A stretch of 64,000 bases of DNA from DASRIA01 sp963768885 (GCA_963768885.1 CAVYJN010000006.1:806001-870000), one strand, 5' to 3'. Numbered from the stretch's first letter, positions 35,037 to 43,521 are shown. Notes: a model not told the origin generated them from the sequence alone. A program made the numbers and translations.

Positions 35037-36650
35037 TTACGTACCGGTATGGCTGTCCCAGAAGCCGCACTTGTGGTCGTCCGCGAAGCCCGTGGTGGGC
35101 TGCGGCGTCGGCGGCACGAACGACATCGCCGTGTCGGTCGCGTTCGTGTAGGCGGGCCAGTCCGGCACGCCCGTGCGGTTCGGTGAGCCCGCGCGGGCGA
35201 AGCGGCCCCAGTAGGTGACCATCGTCCCGGCCAGCGCCTCCTGGTCGGCGTTGAACGGGGCGTGCCCGCCACGCAGGGGCGAGTCGAACAGGTACAGCAC
35301 GTCCGCGGCGTGGTAGCTGCCGAACGGGTAGCTCGTCGGCGGCACGAATATCTGCGGCGCGTCGGGATCGTTCAGCTCGTACTGGAATACCGGGACATGC
35401 TCCGACAGCTCTCCGGCGGTCCGGCGCGCGGGGCACGCGAAGATCGCGTCGGTCGCGATCGCGCTGATCGCCGGCAGCACGCCGGGGTAGTCGCCCAGCG
35501 GGTACTGGGCGGCGATGTCCGGCCCCGTCGCGTCGAGCCCGAGCGTCGACGCGAGCACCCCGACGATCACCGGATAGAAGAACGCCGGCGGGTTGGGACC
35601 GACGAGCGGCTCGACGAACAGCGCCGTGAAGATCGTGAACTCGTCGTGGGTCGACCCCTCGATCACCGGCACCCGGTTGAACTCGCCGCTCTCGATCGCC
35701 GACCCGATCGACTGCGGCAGCACGTCGCCGTCGACGTTCGGGACCAGCTCTCCCGCGATCTCCGGCTGGACGGCGAGCAGCGACCCGACGGGGAGCGCGC
35801 GCAGGCAAGCGACGGTCTGGTCGGAGCCACAGCCGGCGTTCACGGCGACGCTCTCGCCGGTGGCCTCCGCGTCCGCGAGGGAAGGCGTCCCGATGTCGTA
35901 CGCGCCGCTCTGCGCGATCGCGCGGTCGAACAGCCCGGCGGACTTCGGTGAGGCGAGGTGCGCGTGCACGCTGAGACCACCGGCCGACTGGCCGAAGATG
36001 GTCACGTTGTCCGCGTCGCCGCCGAATTTCTTGATGTTGCGCTGGACCCAGCGCAGCGATGCCTGCTGGTCCATCAGCCCGTAGTTGCCCGAGGCGCCGG
36101 TCGGGGACTCGGCGCTGAGCGCGGGGTGCGCCAGGAAGCCCAGGTATCCGAGCCGGTAGTTCACCGTCACGACGATCACGCCGCGCTGCGCGAGGCGCTT
36201 CGGGTCGTAGTCGTCGCTTTCCCCGACCGTCAGGCCGCCGCCGTGGAACCACACCATGACCGGCATGTCCTTGTGCGCGCGCCCGCGGACGTTGGGGGCG
36301 AAGACGTTCAGGTAAAGGCAGTCCTCGGAGTCGGACTCGAAGCCGAAGGGCGAGGCGGTCTGCGCGCAGTGAGGGCCGAACTGCGAGGCGTCGCGCGGGG
36401 TGCGCCAGCGGTCCGGCGGCTGCGGCGCGCGCCAGCGCAGGTCGCCCACCGGAGGCGTGGCGTACGGGATGCCGAGGTACTTCTTGACGGCGCCGTTCTC
36501 GACGCCGCGCACCGGTCCCTTGTCGGTCGGCACGACGCCCGCGGCCGACGCTCCCGCGGCCATGAACGCGGCCGGCGCGACGCAGGCGACAAGCAGTACG
36601 ACCAGCAACTTCCGAAGCGAGCCACAGCCCGCAAAAGCACCCCGAATCAT
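35037..36650 (-). CDS. Secreted type-B carboxylesterase
   Basis: The 537-residue protein has a signal peptide (14-37, ending GASAAGVV). The carboxylesterase/cholinesterase fold follows: VRGVENGAVKKYLGIPYATPPVG, the oxyanion loop WFHGGGLTVG, the nucleophile elbow GQSAGG (Ser near residue 210), and acid and His regions (STHDEFTIF; RGGHAPFN). EDCLYLNVFAP is the family signature with its cysteine pair. It hydrolyses carboxylic esters outside the cell; substrate unknown. ATG 36650 gives the full signal peptide. The terminal residues GFWDSHTGT are repeated as a remnant at 30682. Confidence 0.9.
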   Translation of the reverse strand: MIRGAFAGCGSLRKLLVVLLVACVAPAAFMAAGASAAGVVPTDKGPVRGVENGAVKKYLGIPYATPPVGDLRWRAPQPPDRWRTPRDASQFGPHCAQTASPFGFESDSEDCLYLNVFAPNVRGRAHKDMPVMVWFHGGGLTVGESDDYDPKRLAQRGVIVVTVNYRLGYLGFLAHPALSAESPTGASGNYGLMDQQASLRWVQRNIKKFGGDADNVTIFGQSAGGLSVHAHLASPKSAGLFDRAIAQSGAYDIGTPSLADAEATGESVAVNAGCGSDQTVACLRALPVGSLLAVQPEIAGELVPNVDGDVLPQSIGSAIESGEFNRVPVIEGSTHDEFTIFTALFVEPLVGPNPPAFFYPVIVGVLASTLGLDATGPDIAAQYPLGDYPGVLPAISAIATDAIFACPARRTAGELSEHVPVFQYELNDPDAPQIFVPPTSYPFGSYHAADVLYLFDSPLRGGHAPFNADQEALAGTMVTYWGRFARAGSPNRTGVPDWPAYTNATDTAMSFVPPTPQPTTGFADDHKCGFWDSHTGT

Positions 36651-36768
36651 GCGCCCCCCAAAGATGGTGTGAATCCCTCGATCTCCCGGCGCCCGCACCG
36701 TACGTGGCCACGGGCGTGCGTCACAGCCTATCCGCAATCCGGCCGATCGGGCCAGGTTCGGGGAGCGC

Positions 36769-37266
36769 CTATTCGACGGGCGCGGTCTCGGCCGGCTGCG
36801 CGAGCGCGCACGAGGAGCCGATCATCTCGAGCACCTGACGCACCTCGCAGGCGTTCGACCCGAGCGCGGGGAGGAAGTCCTCGGCGAGGCCGCGGGCGTA
36901 GACCGGCCACATGCGCTCGAGCAGCTCGGCGCCCTGATCGGTGAGCTGCACGTTGAGCGCGCGCCGGTCGGTCGGACACGCCACGCGCTCCACGAGGCCG
37001 TCCTGCTCCATCCGGTCCACGAGGCGGCTGACGCCGCTGTTGGAGAGCATCACCCGCTCGGCCAGGTCGACCTGGCGCAGGCGGCGGTCCGGGGCCTCGC
37101 GCAGCGCCGCGAGCGCGTCATACCAGGGGAGCGGGGGCAGGCCCTCCTGCTCGAGGTCGCGGCTGATGCGGCGGAGCATCGCGGAATGGGCGCGCAGGAA
37201 CTCGCGCCAGGCGGCGAGGTGCTCGGGGTCGATCTGTGGGGCGGGGACTGCCGGAGCGGATGCCAT
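36769..37266 (-). CDS. MarR-family transcription regulator
   Basis: The 165-residue protein shows the winged helix LRQVDLAERVMLSNSGVSRLVDRMEQDGLVERVACPTDRRALNVQLTDQG, with the DRR wing typical of MarR (spread over residues 75-125). Flanking helices serve dimerisation. MarR proteins usually repress until a phenolic or oxidising ligand, or oxidation of cysteines, releases them; one Cys (ACPTDRR) lies in the wing. It is divergent from the yceI-like gene with about 95 bases between starts, which is the natural target region. Confidence 0.88.
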   Translation of the reverse strand: MASAPAVPAPQIDPEHLAAWREFLRAHSAMLRRISRDLEQEGLPPLPWYDALAALREAPDRRLRQVDLAERVMLSNSGVSRLVDRMEQDGLVERVACPTDRRALNVQLTDQGAELLERMWPVYARGLAEDFLPALGSNACEVRQVLEMIGSSCALAQPAETAPVE

Positions 37267-37269
37267 GTG

Positions 37270-37350
37270 GACATTCTGACATAGACCGTTGACAGCGCAA
37301 CGATATGTGCTACTTTGATGACACAGCAACTGTTGATCTTGCAATCAAAG
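37270..37350 (+). promoter_or_regulatory. Promoter and dyads between the MarR and YceI genes
   Basis: TTGACA (37289-37294), 16 bases and TACTTT (37311-37316) form the promoter for the YceI side. CTTTGAT (37313-37319) and ATCAAAG (37344-37350) form a perfect 7-bp inverted repeat that starts inside the -10 box; a nested dyad TTGAT/ATCAA spans 37333-37348. GACAT repeats at 37270 and 37278 lie on the MarR side. These are candidate MarR operators. Confidence 0.6.
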
Positions 37351-37360
37351 GAGCATTCTG

Positions 37361-37915
37361 ATGAGCACGACGACCACCCAGACCCCCGAGCGGCAGATCC
37401 CGGCGGGGACCTATACGGCGGACGCGGGTCACTCGAGCGCGACCTTCGAGGTCGAGCACGCCGGCGTCTCGACCTTCCGCGGGGCCTTCAAGCCGATCGA
37501 CGCGCGGCTCGTCGCCGGCGAGGACGGCCTCCGGCTCGAGGGCGCGGTGCGGGTCGACACGATCGGCGTGGACGACGAGAACATCCGCCCGCACCTGCTC
37601 TCGCCGGACTTCTTCGACGTGGAGCGCAACCCGGAGGTCCGCTTCCGGTCGACCGAGATCAGCGGCCCGCCCGACGACCTCAGCGTGGCCGGCGAGCTGT
37701 CGATGGCCGGCTTCTCGCTCCCGGTGGAGGCGACCGGGCGGCTCCGCGGCCCGGTCTCGCTGCCGGGCGGCGCGCGCAAGGTCGCGCTCGCGCTGGAGGC
37801 GGTCGTGGACCGCACGGCCTACGGCATGAACTGGCAGATGGAGCTGCCCGGCGGCACCGCCGCGCTGGCAAACGACGTCAAGCTCGTCGTCGAGCTCGAG
37901 TTCAACGGGGAGTGA
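37361..37915 (+). CDS. YceI-family lipid-binding protein
   Basis: The 184-residue protein has the YceI lipocalin-like beta-barrel: GTYTADAGHSSATFEVEHAGVSTFRGAF at the N-terminus, HLLSPDFFDVERNPEVRFRST in the middle and a C-terminal LANDVKLVVELEF. The family binds isoprenoids or other amphiphiles. There is no signal peptide, so this is a cytoplasmic member. The ATG follows AAAGGAG at good spacing. It is followed after 5 bases by the FMN reductase gene and driven from the MarR-controlled promoter. Confidence 0.9.
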   Translation: MSTTTTQTPERQIPAGTYTADAGHSSATFEVEHAGVSTFRGAFKPIDARLVAGEDGLRLEGAVRVDTIGVDDENIRPHLLSPDFFDVERNPEVRFRSTEISGPPDDLSVAGELSMAGFSLPVEATGRLRGPVSLPGGARKVALALEAVVDRTAYGMNWQMELPGGTAALANDVKLVVELEFNGE

Positions 37916-37920
37916 CCGCG

Positions 37921-38496
37921 ATGCGGATCCTGGCGATCCCCGGCAGCACCCGCCGCGACTCCCACAACGTGCGCCTGCTCCGCCACATCGCGGGGCGGGC
38001 GCCGCTGGGCGTCGAGGTGGACCTGTGGGACGGGCTCAAGTCGATCCCCCCTTACGACGAGGACGACGACGTCGCGCCCGCGCCGCCCGCGGTCGCCTCG
38101 TTGCGGGAGGCGATCGCCGCCGCGGACGGGATCGTGATCGCGACACCCGAGTACAACTCCTCGATACCGGGAGTGCTCAAGAACGCGATCGACTGGGCCT
38201 CGCGCCCGCGCGCGTCGACTTCCCTCCAGAACAAGCCGGTCGTGGTCGTGGGCGCCAGCACCGGCAGCTTCGGCGCGGTCTGGGCGCAGGCCGAGCTGCG
38301 CAAGGTGCTCGGCTCGGCCGGAGCGCGGGTCGTCGACGGCGGGCTTGCCGTGGCCAGGGCGCACGAGGCCTTCGACTCCGACGGGACGCTCTCGTCGCCC
38401 GAGCTCGAGGGCCGCTGCGAGCACACGCTCGAGGCGCTGATCGCCGAGATCGAGGCGGGACGCGTGCTCGCCGCCGCGCCCCCGCTCGCCGCCTGA
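37921..38496 (+). CDS. NADPH-dependent FMN reductase family protein
   Basis: The 191-residue flavodoxin-like protein begins MRILAIPGSTRRDSHNVRLLRHI, the FMN phosphate loop. It continues DGIVIATPEYNSSIPGVLKNAIDWASRP, the isoalloxazine-binding TPEYN motif, and then KPVVVVGASTGSFGA. It reduces FMN, quinones or chromate-like acceptors with NAD(P)H. It is co-transcribed with the yceI-like gene and controlled through the MarR divergon, which suggests an oxidative or quinone stress response. Confidence 0.9.
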   Translation: MRILAIPGSTRRDSHNVRLLRHIAGRAPLGVEVDLWDGLKSIPPYDEDDDVAPAPPAVASLREAIAAADGIVIATPEYNSSIPGVLKNAIDWASRPRASTSLQNKPVVVVGASTGSFGAVWAQAELRKVLGSAGARVVDGGLAVARAHEAFDSDGTLSSPELEGRCEHTLEALIAEIEAGRVLAAAPPLAA

Positions 38497-38559
38497 GGTC
38501 CGGCGCCCACGCTGAGCGGCTAGCCCGAGTCGTACGCGGAGTCTTCCCAGGCGCCGGCC

Positions 38560-39879
38560 CTACGGCCCGCCCATCCAGGAGTGGAAGCGGCCGGCCGGGT
38601 CGTACCGCGCCCGGATCTCGTCCAGCCGCCGCCGGTGCTCGTCGCTGACGAAGCGGGCGGGCCGCACCCCGAGGTTCTCGTCGGCGAGCTGGATGCCGGT
38701 CGCGAGATGCTCCATCTCGCGCATCCGCGCGGCGGGCCACGCTGCGTGACGCTCGTCGTCGGCGGGGTCCCTCCATGACGCGTACAGCGCGATGTAGACG
38801 TCGTCCTCGACCGAGTAGGCCATGTCCGGCCGCTCGGGGGAGGGACCCCAGTTCATCCACATCGCATGCGAGGGCTCCGGCGGCAGCGTGTCCGCGATCC
38901 GGTGCAGGCCCGGCAGCAGGTCCGCAACCGGCGCGCTCGTCCACATGTTGTCGACCGCGAAGCGGTTGCCGTCGGGAAACAGCAGGCGGCTCGTCGCGAC
39001 GAGGTCCGTGAAGTCGGCGGGCATGTAGGGGCTCGCCACGGTCGCCCGGTCGAGCACCGGGCACGTCTCGAGGATCGCGAGCGCGTCGCGGGCCTCCTCC
39101 TCGCCGGCGGCGAGGACCGGGCCGGTCACGCCGATCAGGCGCCGGTCGGGCTCGGGGCGCTGGAGGAACAGCATCATCTCCAGGCTGCGCGCGACCGACG
39201 GACCGACCTCGCGGGCCCAGGTGAAGATCTCGTCGAGCAGCTCGACGGGGTAGAGGTAGACCGAGTTCATCGCCGTCGCGGGCCACGGGTGCAGCCGCAG
39301 GTGGAAGCGCGTGACCACCGCGAAGAACCCCGGCCCCGCTCCGCGCGCCGCCCAGAACAGGTCCGCGTTCGTGTCCTCGTCGGCGTGCAGCAGCTCGCCG
39401 TCGGCGGTCACGACGTCGATCGCGGTGACGTTCGCGCACGCGGGGCCGAAGACGCGCGAAAGCCATCCGAACCCGCCCTGCAGCAGGTACCCGCCGACGG
39501 CGACGCCCTGGCAGTGCCCGACGGGGAAGAACAGGTCGTGCGCGCGCAGCATCCCCACCAGGTCGGAGCCCCGCACGCCCGGCTGCACGGCCGCGGTCCG
39601 AGCCGCGGCGTCGAGCGACACGTCGGCGAGCCGCGAGAGGTCGAGCAGCATGCCGCCGTCGCGCAGGTGCGAACCGGACCAGCTGTGCCCGCCGGAGCGC
39701 ACGCCGACCTGCATGTCGCGCTCGCGCGCCGTGCGCAGCGCCCGCACCACGTCCTCCTCCGAGTGCGCCTGGACGATCAGCTCGGGAAAGCGGTCGGCGA
39801 TGCGCCCGTTCCAGACGCAGTCGCGGCGCGCGGGCTCGTAGCCCGCGTCGCCCCGGCGCAGGACGTTCGCCTCAGGCAC
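38560..39879 (-). CDS. FAD-linked oxidase, berberine-bridge-enzyme type
   Basis: The 439-residue protein has a FAD-binding PCMH domain: PELIVQAHSEEDVVRALRTARERDMQVGVRSGGHSWSGSHLRDG, with the His that covalently binds FAD in SGGHS near residue 64. GHCQGVAVGGYLLQGGFGWLSR carries the Cys that could bind FAD a second time (bicovalent flavin). A substrate domain and the C-terminal BBE motif (RRLDEIRARYDPAGRFHSW) follow. Such enzymes oxidise sugars, phenols or alkaloids with O2. GTG 39879 overlaps the PhlG-like stop, so the two genes are coupled. Confidence 0.88.
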   Translation of the reverse strand: MPEANVLRRGDAGYEPARRDCVWNGRIADRFPELIVQAHSEEDVVRALRTARERDMQVGVRSGGHSWSGSHLRDGGMLLDLSRLADVSLDAAARTAAVQPGVRGSDLVGMLRAHDLFFPVGHCQGVAVGGYLLQGGFGWLSRVFGPACANVTAIDVVTADGELLHADEDTNADLFWAARGAGPGFFAVVTRFHLRLHPWPATAMNSVYLYPVELLDEIFTWAREVGPSVARSLEMMLFLQRPEPDRRLIGVTGPVLAAGEEEARDALAILETCPVLDRATVASPYMPADFTDLVATSRLLFPDGNRFAVDNMWTSAPVADLLPGLHRIADTLPPEPSHAMWMNWGPSPERPDMAYSVEDDVYIALYASWRDPADDERHAAWPAARMREMEHLATGIQLADENLGVRPARFVSDEHRRRLDEIRARYDPAGRFHSWMGGP

Positions 39880-40645
39880 CGTATTCGCGGTGCAGCTCGG
39901 GGAGGATCGCCGCGAGGTTCGCGTACTCCTCGGCGCAGTGGCGCGCGAGCGCGCGCGGCACCGCGGCGGGGACCAGCCGCCGGCGCACCGCGGGCCGGTT
40001 GAGGACCCGCGCCGCGAGCGCGGCGAGCGGCGCGGGCGCGTACGGGCGGATCGCCGCGCCGAGCCAGAAGCGGCTGCGCAGGACCACGCCGCCGTTCGAG
40101 TCCAGGAACACGTGCACCATCTTGGTGTGCTGCATCCGGCGGCGGTCGTCGCCCGCGAAGCCGCCCACGATCGCCGCGACACCCGGCCGCTCGAGCGCGC
40201 CGCCCGAGAAGCCGAGGGCCTCGGGAGGCTGGAAGGCGATCCGCGCGTGCACCGTGCCGGTGCCGATGTCCTCGACCGGATGGTGCACGGTGCCCCAGTA
40301 GGGCTTCCCGCCCGGCGCGCGTGCCGGCTCGACGGAGTTGCGCTCGTGCGCGAGCGGGTGCCAGACCCTGTAGCGCAGCGGGTCGTGCGGGTGCCAGTCG
40401 AACCACCAGTCGACCATCTCGCCGGTCACGCCCGGCATCTCGCAGCGCATCGCGACGTAGCCGCAGCCGTCGGGCAGCACGCACCAGCCGCACTCGCCGG
40501 GCAGCTCCGACGGGTCGAGCAGCACGTCGACGTCGTCGGCCGATTGGGCGTCGCCGGGGTCCATCGGCCCTCGCTCGATCGCGTCGATCGCGCCCGGGTC
40601 CGGAGGGGTCAGCGGCCGCGCGAGGTAGTCCTCCAGGACGGGCAC
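39872..40645 (-). CDS. PhlG-like (2,4-diacetylphloroglucinol hydrolase family) protein
   Basis: The 257-residue protein matches the DAPG hydrolase PhlG family. Landmarks are GCGYVAMRCEMPGVTGEMVDWWFDWH, PLRYRVWHPLAHERN, YWGTVHHPVEDIG and a later TKMVHVFLDSNGG. His and Glu at these places are the zinc ligands in PhlG, which breaks a C-C bond in acylphloroglucinols. The plausible role is C-C hydrolysis of an acylated phenol; the true substrate is unknown. Start GTG 40645 follows the sigma factor end at 40695. Its stop overlaps the start of the berberine-type oxidase, suggesting a shared pathway. Confidence 0.8.
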   Translation of the reverse strand: MPVLEDYLARPLTPPDPGAIDAIERGPMDPGDAQSADDVDVLLDPSELPGECGWCVLPDGCGYVAMRCEMPGVTGEMVDWWFDWHPHDPLRYRVWHPLAHERNSVEPARAPGGKPYWGTVHHPVEDIGTGTVHARIAFQPPEALGFSGGALERPGVAAIVGGFAGDDRRRMQHTKMVHVFLDSNGGVVLRSRFWLGAAIRPYAPAPLAALAARVLNRPAVRRRLVPAAVPRALARHCAEEYANLAAILPELHREYGA

Positions 40646-40694
40646 GCGCGCAGCATATTGGGAGCGAGCGCGCCCTCCGCTGCGGAGCGCCGGG

Positions 40695-42051
40695 TCAGGG
40701 TGTCGCGGGCGGTCGGCTCGTGTCGGGCGCCCCGGCCGCCGGGGGTTTGGCCGTGGCGGGCAGAGGGGTCGCGGGGGCCGCGGGAAGCGTCGTGTCGCGG
40801 CCGCGCACGGCATCGGGTCGCCCGCCCGGATGCGGGCGCGCCGGCCGGCGCGAGTGCGCGCGTTGCGGCGTCACCGCCGGTCGTGCGCCCCGGGGCTCTT
40901 TGGCGGGCGGGACGACGTGAGCGTGGCGCCCCGCGCGTCGCCCGATCGGGACCCTTGGCGCGCGTCTTCGCCGCGGCGCGTCGTTTCGCGCCGCCGCCGG
41001 CCCGGTTGCCGGCCCGTTCGGTGCGCGGCGCGCTCCCGCGGCCCGGCCCGGGCATCGGCGCGGGAACGCCGTGCGCAGCGGGAGCTTCGGGCGCGGCCTC
41101 TTTGTGCGTCAGCGGCACGGCCAGGTTCCCGGTCACGCCGGCGGCTCCGGCGCCGACCGTCGCGACGACGGCGACGGTCGCCGCGCCCTTGACCATCGCG
41201 GAGGTCGCCGCCGCCTTGCCGGCGGTGCCGCTCACGAGCCCGGCGAGCGCACCGCCGCCGCTTCCGCCTCCCCCGAGCCCTTGGAGGAGGGATGCCGCGG
41301 CGAGTGCCGGCAGCGGCGGCGTGATGGCCGTGAGGTCGCGCCTGCGGACCTTCATCGTCTCCTTGAACTCGCGACAGCCTGCGCACTCCCGCAGGTGGGC
41401 GCGGAGCCTGCGCCCACGCAGGATGCGGCGGTCCTCGGCCGACATCGAGCGGCGCACGGAGTCACAGGACATGTCGCGCCCCTCAGCCATCTCGTGCAAG
41501 GCCGCGCGCGCCTCGTAGACGAGCTGCTTGGTCGCGGCCTGACTCGATTCGAGCGTGGTCGCGATCTCGTCGTAGCCGAGCCCGCTCAACTCTCGCATCA
41601 CGAGCGCGGCACGCTGCCTGTCCGGTAGCTCCCGCAGGTCGGCCACCAGCTGCCGCATGCGCTCCCGCGTCTCGGCGTCGGATCCCGCGGGAGCCGCAAC
41701 GTGCGTTGCCGCGTCGAGATCCATGAGCGGCGCGCGCCGACGCAGTAACGAGACCGACTCGTTGTGCGCGATCCTGTACAGCCACGGCTTGACCCTGATC
41801 TCCCGGCGTTCGCCGGACAGCGCGCGCAGGGCGGCCGTCATCGTGTTCTGGAGCGCGTCCGCCGCGTCCTCGCCGTTGCCGAGGATCGCGCGACAGTAGC
41901 GGTACAGCGCCTGGTGGTGGCGCTGATACAGGACGGCGAAGGCTTCGCGATCCCCGCTTGCCGCTCTCCGCGCAAGTCGGTCGTCGCCGAGCAGGCGCAG
42001 CGCTGCGCCGCCAGCGTGACCATGCGACGGGGAAGCTACGGCTTCGCTCAT
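40695..42051 (-). CDS. Sigma-70 family factor fused to a zinc-finger/membrane tail, one frameshift in the tail
   Basis: Residues 25-175 are an ECF sigma factor: region 2 (AFAVLYQRHHQALYRYCRAILGN, EDAADALQNTMTAALRAL, KPWLYRIAHNESVSLLRRR) and region 4 (LPDRQRAALVMRELSGLGYDEIATTLESSQAATKQLVYEAR). The chain continues into a zf-HC2-like zinc site (HLRECAGCREF), a Gly/Ala-rich hydrophobic helix near 255-300 and a Pro/Ala-rich tail. The published frame would end at 40609 inside the next gene. Switching frame near 40950-41050 gives a sensible tail (PPAKEPRGARPAV ... TSRPPATP) stopping at 40695, so I place the end there. Sigma, anti-sigma-type finger and membrane segment in one chain imply self-contained regulation at the membrane. 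Confidence 0.8.
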
Positions 42052-42085
42052 TCATTACCCATATCGGCATCGCGGCGCGCAAGAG

Positions 42086-42116
42086 AAGGGCCCGCGCCCC
42101 CAACAAGCGGGCCCTT
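42086..42116 (-). terminator. Hairpin terminator of the small secreted-protein gene
   Basis: AAGGGCCCGC (42086-42095) pairs perfectly with GCGGGCCCTT (42107-42116) around an 11-base loop. On the minus strand it begins 12 bases past the stop at 42129 and is followed by CTCTT. It separates that gene from the sigma factor gene downstream. Confidence 0.7.
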
Positions 42117-42128
42117 CGGACGAGTGGT

Positions 42129-42542
42129 CTAGGAGTTCGCCTCCTCCTGGTCCTTCAGGAGCTTCGCGCCGGCGGACACGCAGCGGCTGAACGGCGTTCC
42201 CTTCTGCCCGGCGACGTGACGCTTGCTCTGGTCGCGGCAGGCCTTGCGGGGGGAGTCGGTGCGGTCGCTGCCGAGCTTCGCCATGTCGGTGACGCACTTG
42301 CTGAACGGCGTGCCGGGCGTGCCGGCCACGTGCTTCTTGCCGAAGCTCTGGCAGTACCGGCCGTAGGCCTTCGCCTTGGCGGGGAGGCCGGCGTGCGGGC
42401 CGGGGGTGTTGCCGGACGGCGTGTCGCTCGGTGCGTGCCCCGTGCCGTTGTTGCTCGGAGCCTGAGGCGGCAGCGCCATCGCGGGCGCGGCCACGAGCGC
42501 GAGGGTCGCGGCCATGATGGCCGTCTTGATCGTGAGCTTCAT
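42129..42542 (-). CDS. Small secreted protein with two tandem cysteine-containing repeats
   Basis: The 137-residue protein has a signal peptide (1-24, ending APAMALPP), a Pro/Gly/Asn linker, and two repeats of about 30 residues. Repeat 1 is YCQSFGKKHVAGTPGTPFSKC and repeat 2 is ACRDQSKRHVAGQKGTPFSRC, each with a Cys near both ends and followed by a helix (VTDMAKL, VSAGAKL). Each repeat could close one disulfide loop. No known domain recognised. It is monocistronic, with a strong hairpin downstream. Confidence 0.75.
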   Translation of the reverse strand: MKLTIKTAIMAATLALVAAPAMALPPQAPSNNGTGHAPSDTPSGNTPGPHAGLPAKAKAYGRYCQSFGKKHVAGTPGTPFSKCVTDMAKLGSDRTDSPRKACRDQSKRHVAGQKGTPFSRCVSAGAKLLKDQEEANS

Positions 42543-42620
42543 GTGCTTGCTCCTGTGGGGGGGTCGAAGGTTGGCCTTTCCAGGTCAACAACGTCCACGG
42601 GGGCGTAAGGTCAGGGGGTA

Positions 42621-43055
42621 GTGGCTTTCGTTCCGCCCGCCCGTCACCTGCTGCGCGCCAAGGACCTCGCCGACGCCCGGTACTTCGAGACGCTGGACGT
42701 GGACGACATGGCCGCCGCGGCCGGGCTCTCGCGCGCGCATTTCAGCCGCGAGTTCCGCCGCGCATTCGGGGAGTCGCCGCACGCATACCTGCTCACCCGG
42801 CGCATGGAGCGCGCCGCGGCGCTGCTGCGGACGACGGACAGGTCGGTCGCGGACATCTGCTTCTCCGTGGGCCTGCAGAGCGTCGGCTCGTTCACGAGCA
42901 GCTTCACCCGCACCCACGGCATGTCGCCGACCGCCTACCGCGCGACCTTTCCGCCCGCCGCCGACCATGCGCAGGTCCCGGCCTGCGTGGTGCGCGCGCA
43001 CGGGCGCCCGCAACGCCGCACGTTTCGAGAAGACAGCGGCCCGGGGCCGGGCTAA
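42621..43055 (+). CDS. AraC-family DNA-binding protein (DNA-binding domain only)
   Basis: The 144-residue protein is almost entirely the AraC/XylS DNA-binding domain with two helix-turn-helix units: DDMAAAAGLSRAHFSREFRRAFGESPHAYLLTRRMERA and DRSVADICFSVGLQSVGSFTSSFTRTHGMSPTAYR. No ligand-binding domain is attached. A short tail is rich in Arg and Gly. It lies 40 bases before a VOC gene on the same strand, a pairing that suggests it controls that gene. Confidence 0.85.
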   Translation: MAFVPPARHLLRAKDLADARYFETLDVDDMAAAAGLSRAHFSREFRRAFGESPHAYLLTRRMERAAALLRTTDRSVADICFSVGLQSVGSFTSSFTRTHGMSPTAYRATFPPAADHAQVPACVVRAHGRPQRRTFREDSGPGPG

Positions 43056-43095
43056 CGTCCGCGGCGACCCTTCCCTTCGACCCAAGGAGACCACG

Positions 43096-43521
43096 ATGAT
43101 CAGGATCGCCAACGCCCAGCTGTGGGTGCACGACCAGGACGCGGCGCTCGCGTTCTACACCGAGAAGCTCGGCATGGAGGTACGCGCCGACGTGACCCTC
43201 CCGGAAATGAACTTCCGCTGGCTCACCGTCGGGCCCGCCGGGCAACCCGACGTCTCGATCGTGCTGATGGCCATTCCCGGGCCGCCGGTGATGGACCCCG
43301 AAACCGCCGAGCAGGTGGAGAACCTCATGGCGAAGGGCTTCGCGGGGACGATCTTCCTCGCGACCGACGACTGCCACGCCTCCTACGAGGAGCTCAAGGG
43401 CCGCGGCGTCGAGTTCGTCGACCGGCCCGAGGAGCGCCCGTACGGGATCGACTCGTCGTTCCGTGACCCGTCGGGCAACCACATCCGGCTCACGCAGGTG
43501 CGGGAGATGGCGGCGGTCTGA
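43096..43521 (+). CDS. Glyoxalase/VOC superfamily protein
   Basis: The 141-residue protein has the paired beta-alpha-beta units of the VOC fold: AQLWVHDQDAALAFYTEKLGMEVRAD and GTIFLATDDCHASYEELKGRGVEFVDRP, ending DSSFRDPSGNHIRLTQ. Metal-binding positions (His in WVHDQD, Glu/His near the C-terminus) are partly present. ATG 43096 follows AAGGAGA. It is paired with the AraC gene. Likely a glyoxalase-like lyase or resistance protein; substrate unknown. Confidence 0.87.
   Translation: MIRIANAQLWVHDQDAALAFYTEKLGMEVRADVTLPEMNFRWLTVGPAGQPDVSIVLMAIPGPPVMDPETAEQVENLMAKGFAGTIFLATDDCHASYEELKGRGVEFVDRPEERPYGIDSSFRDPSGNHIRLTQVREMAAV

Noticed and set aside
38498..38557. GGCGCC-containing inverted repeat between the FMN reductase and oxidase genes as a terminator
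   Set aside because: The 8-bp arms are separated by more than 40 bases with no T tract; a stable hairpin is unlikely.
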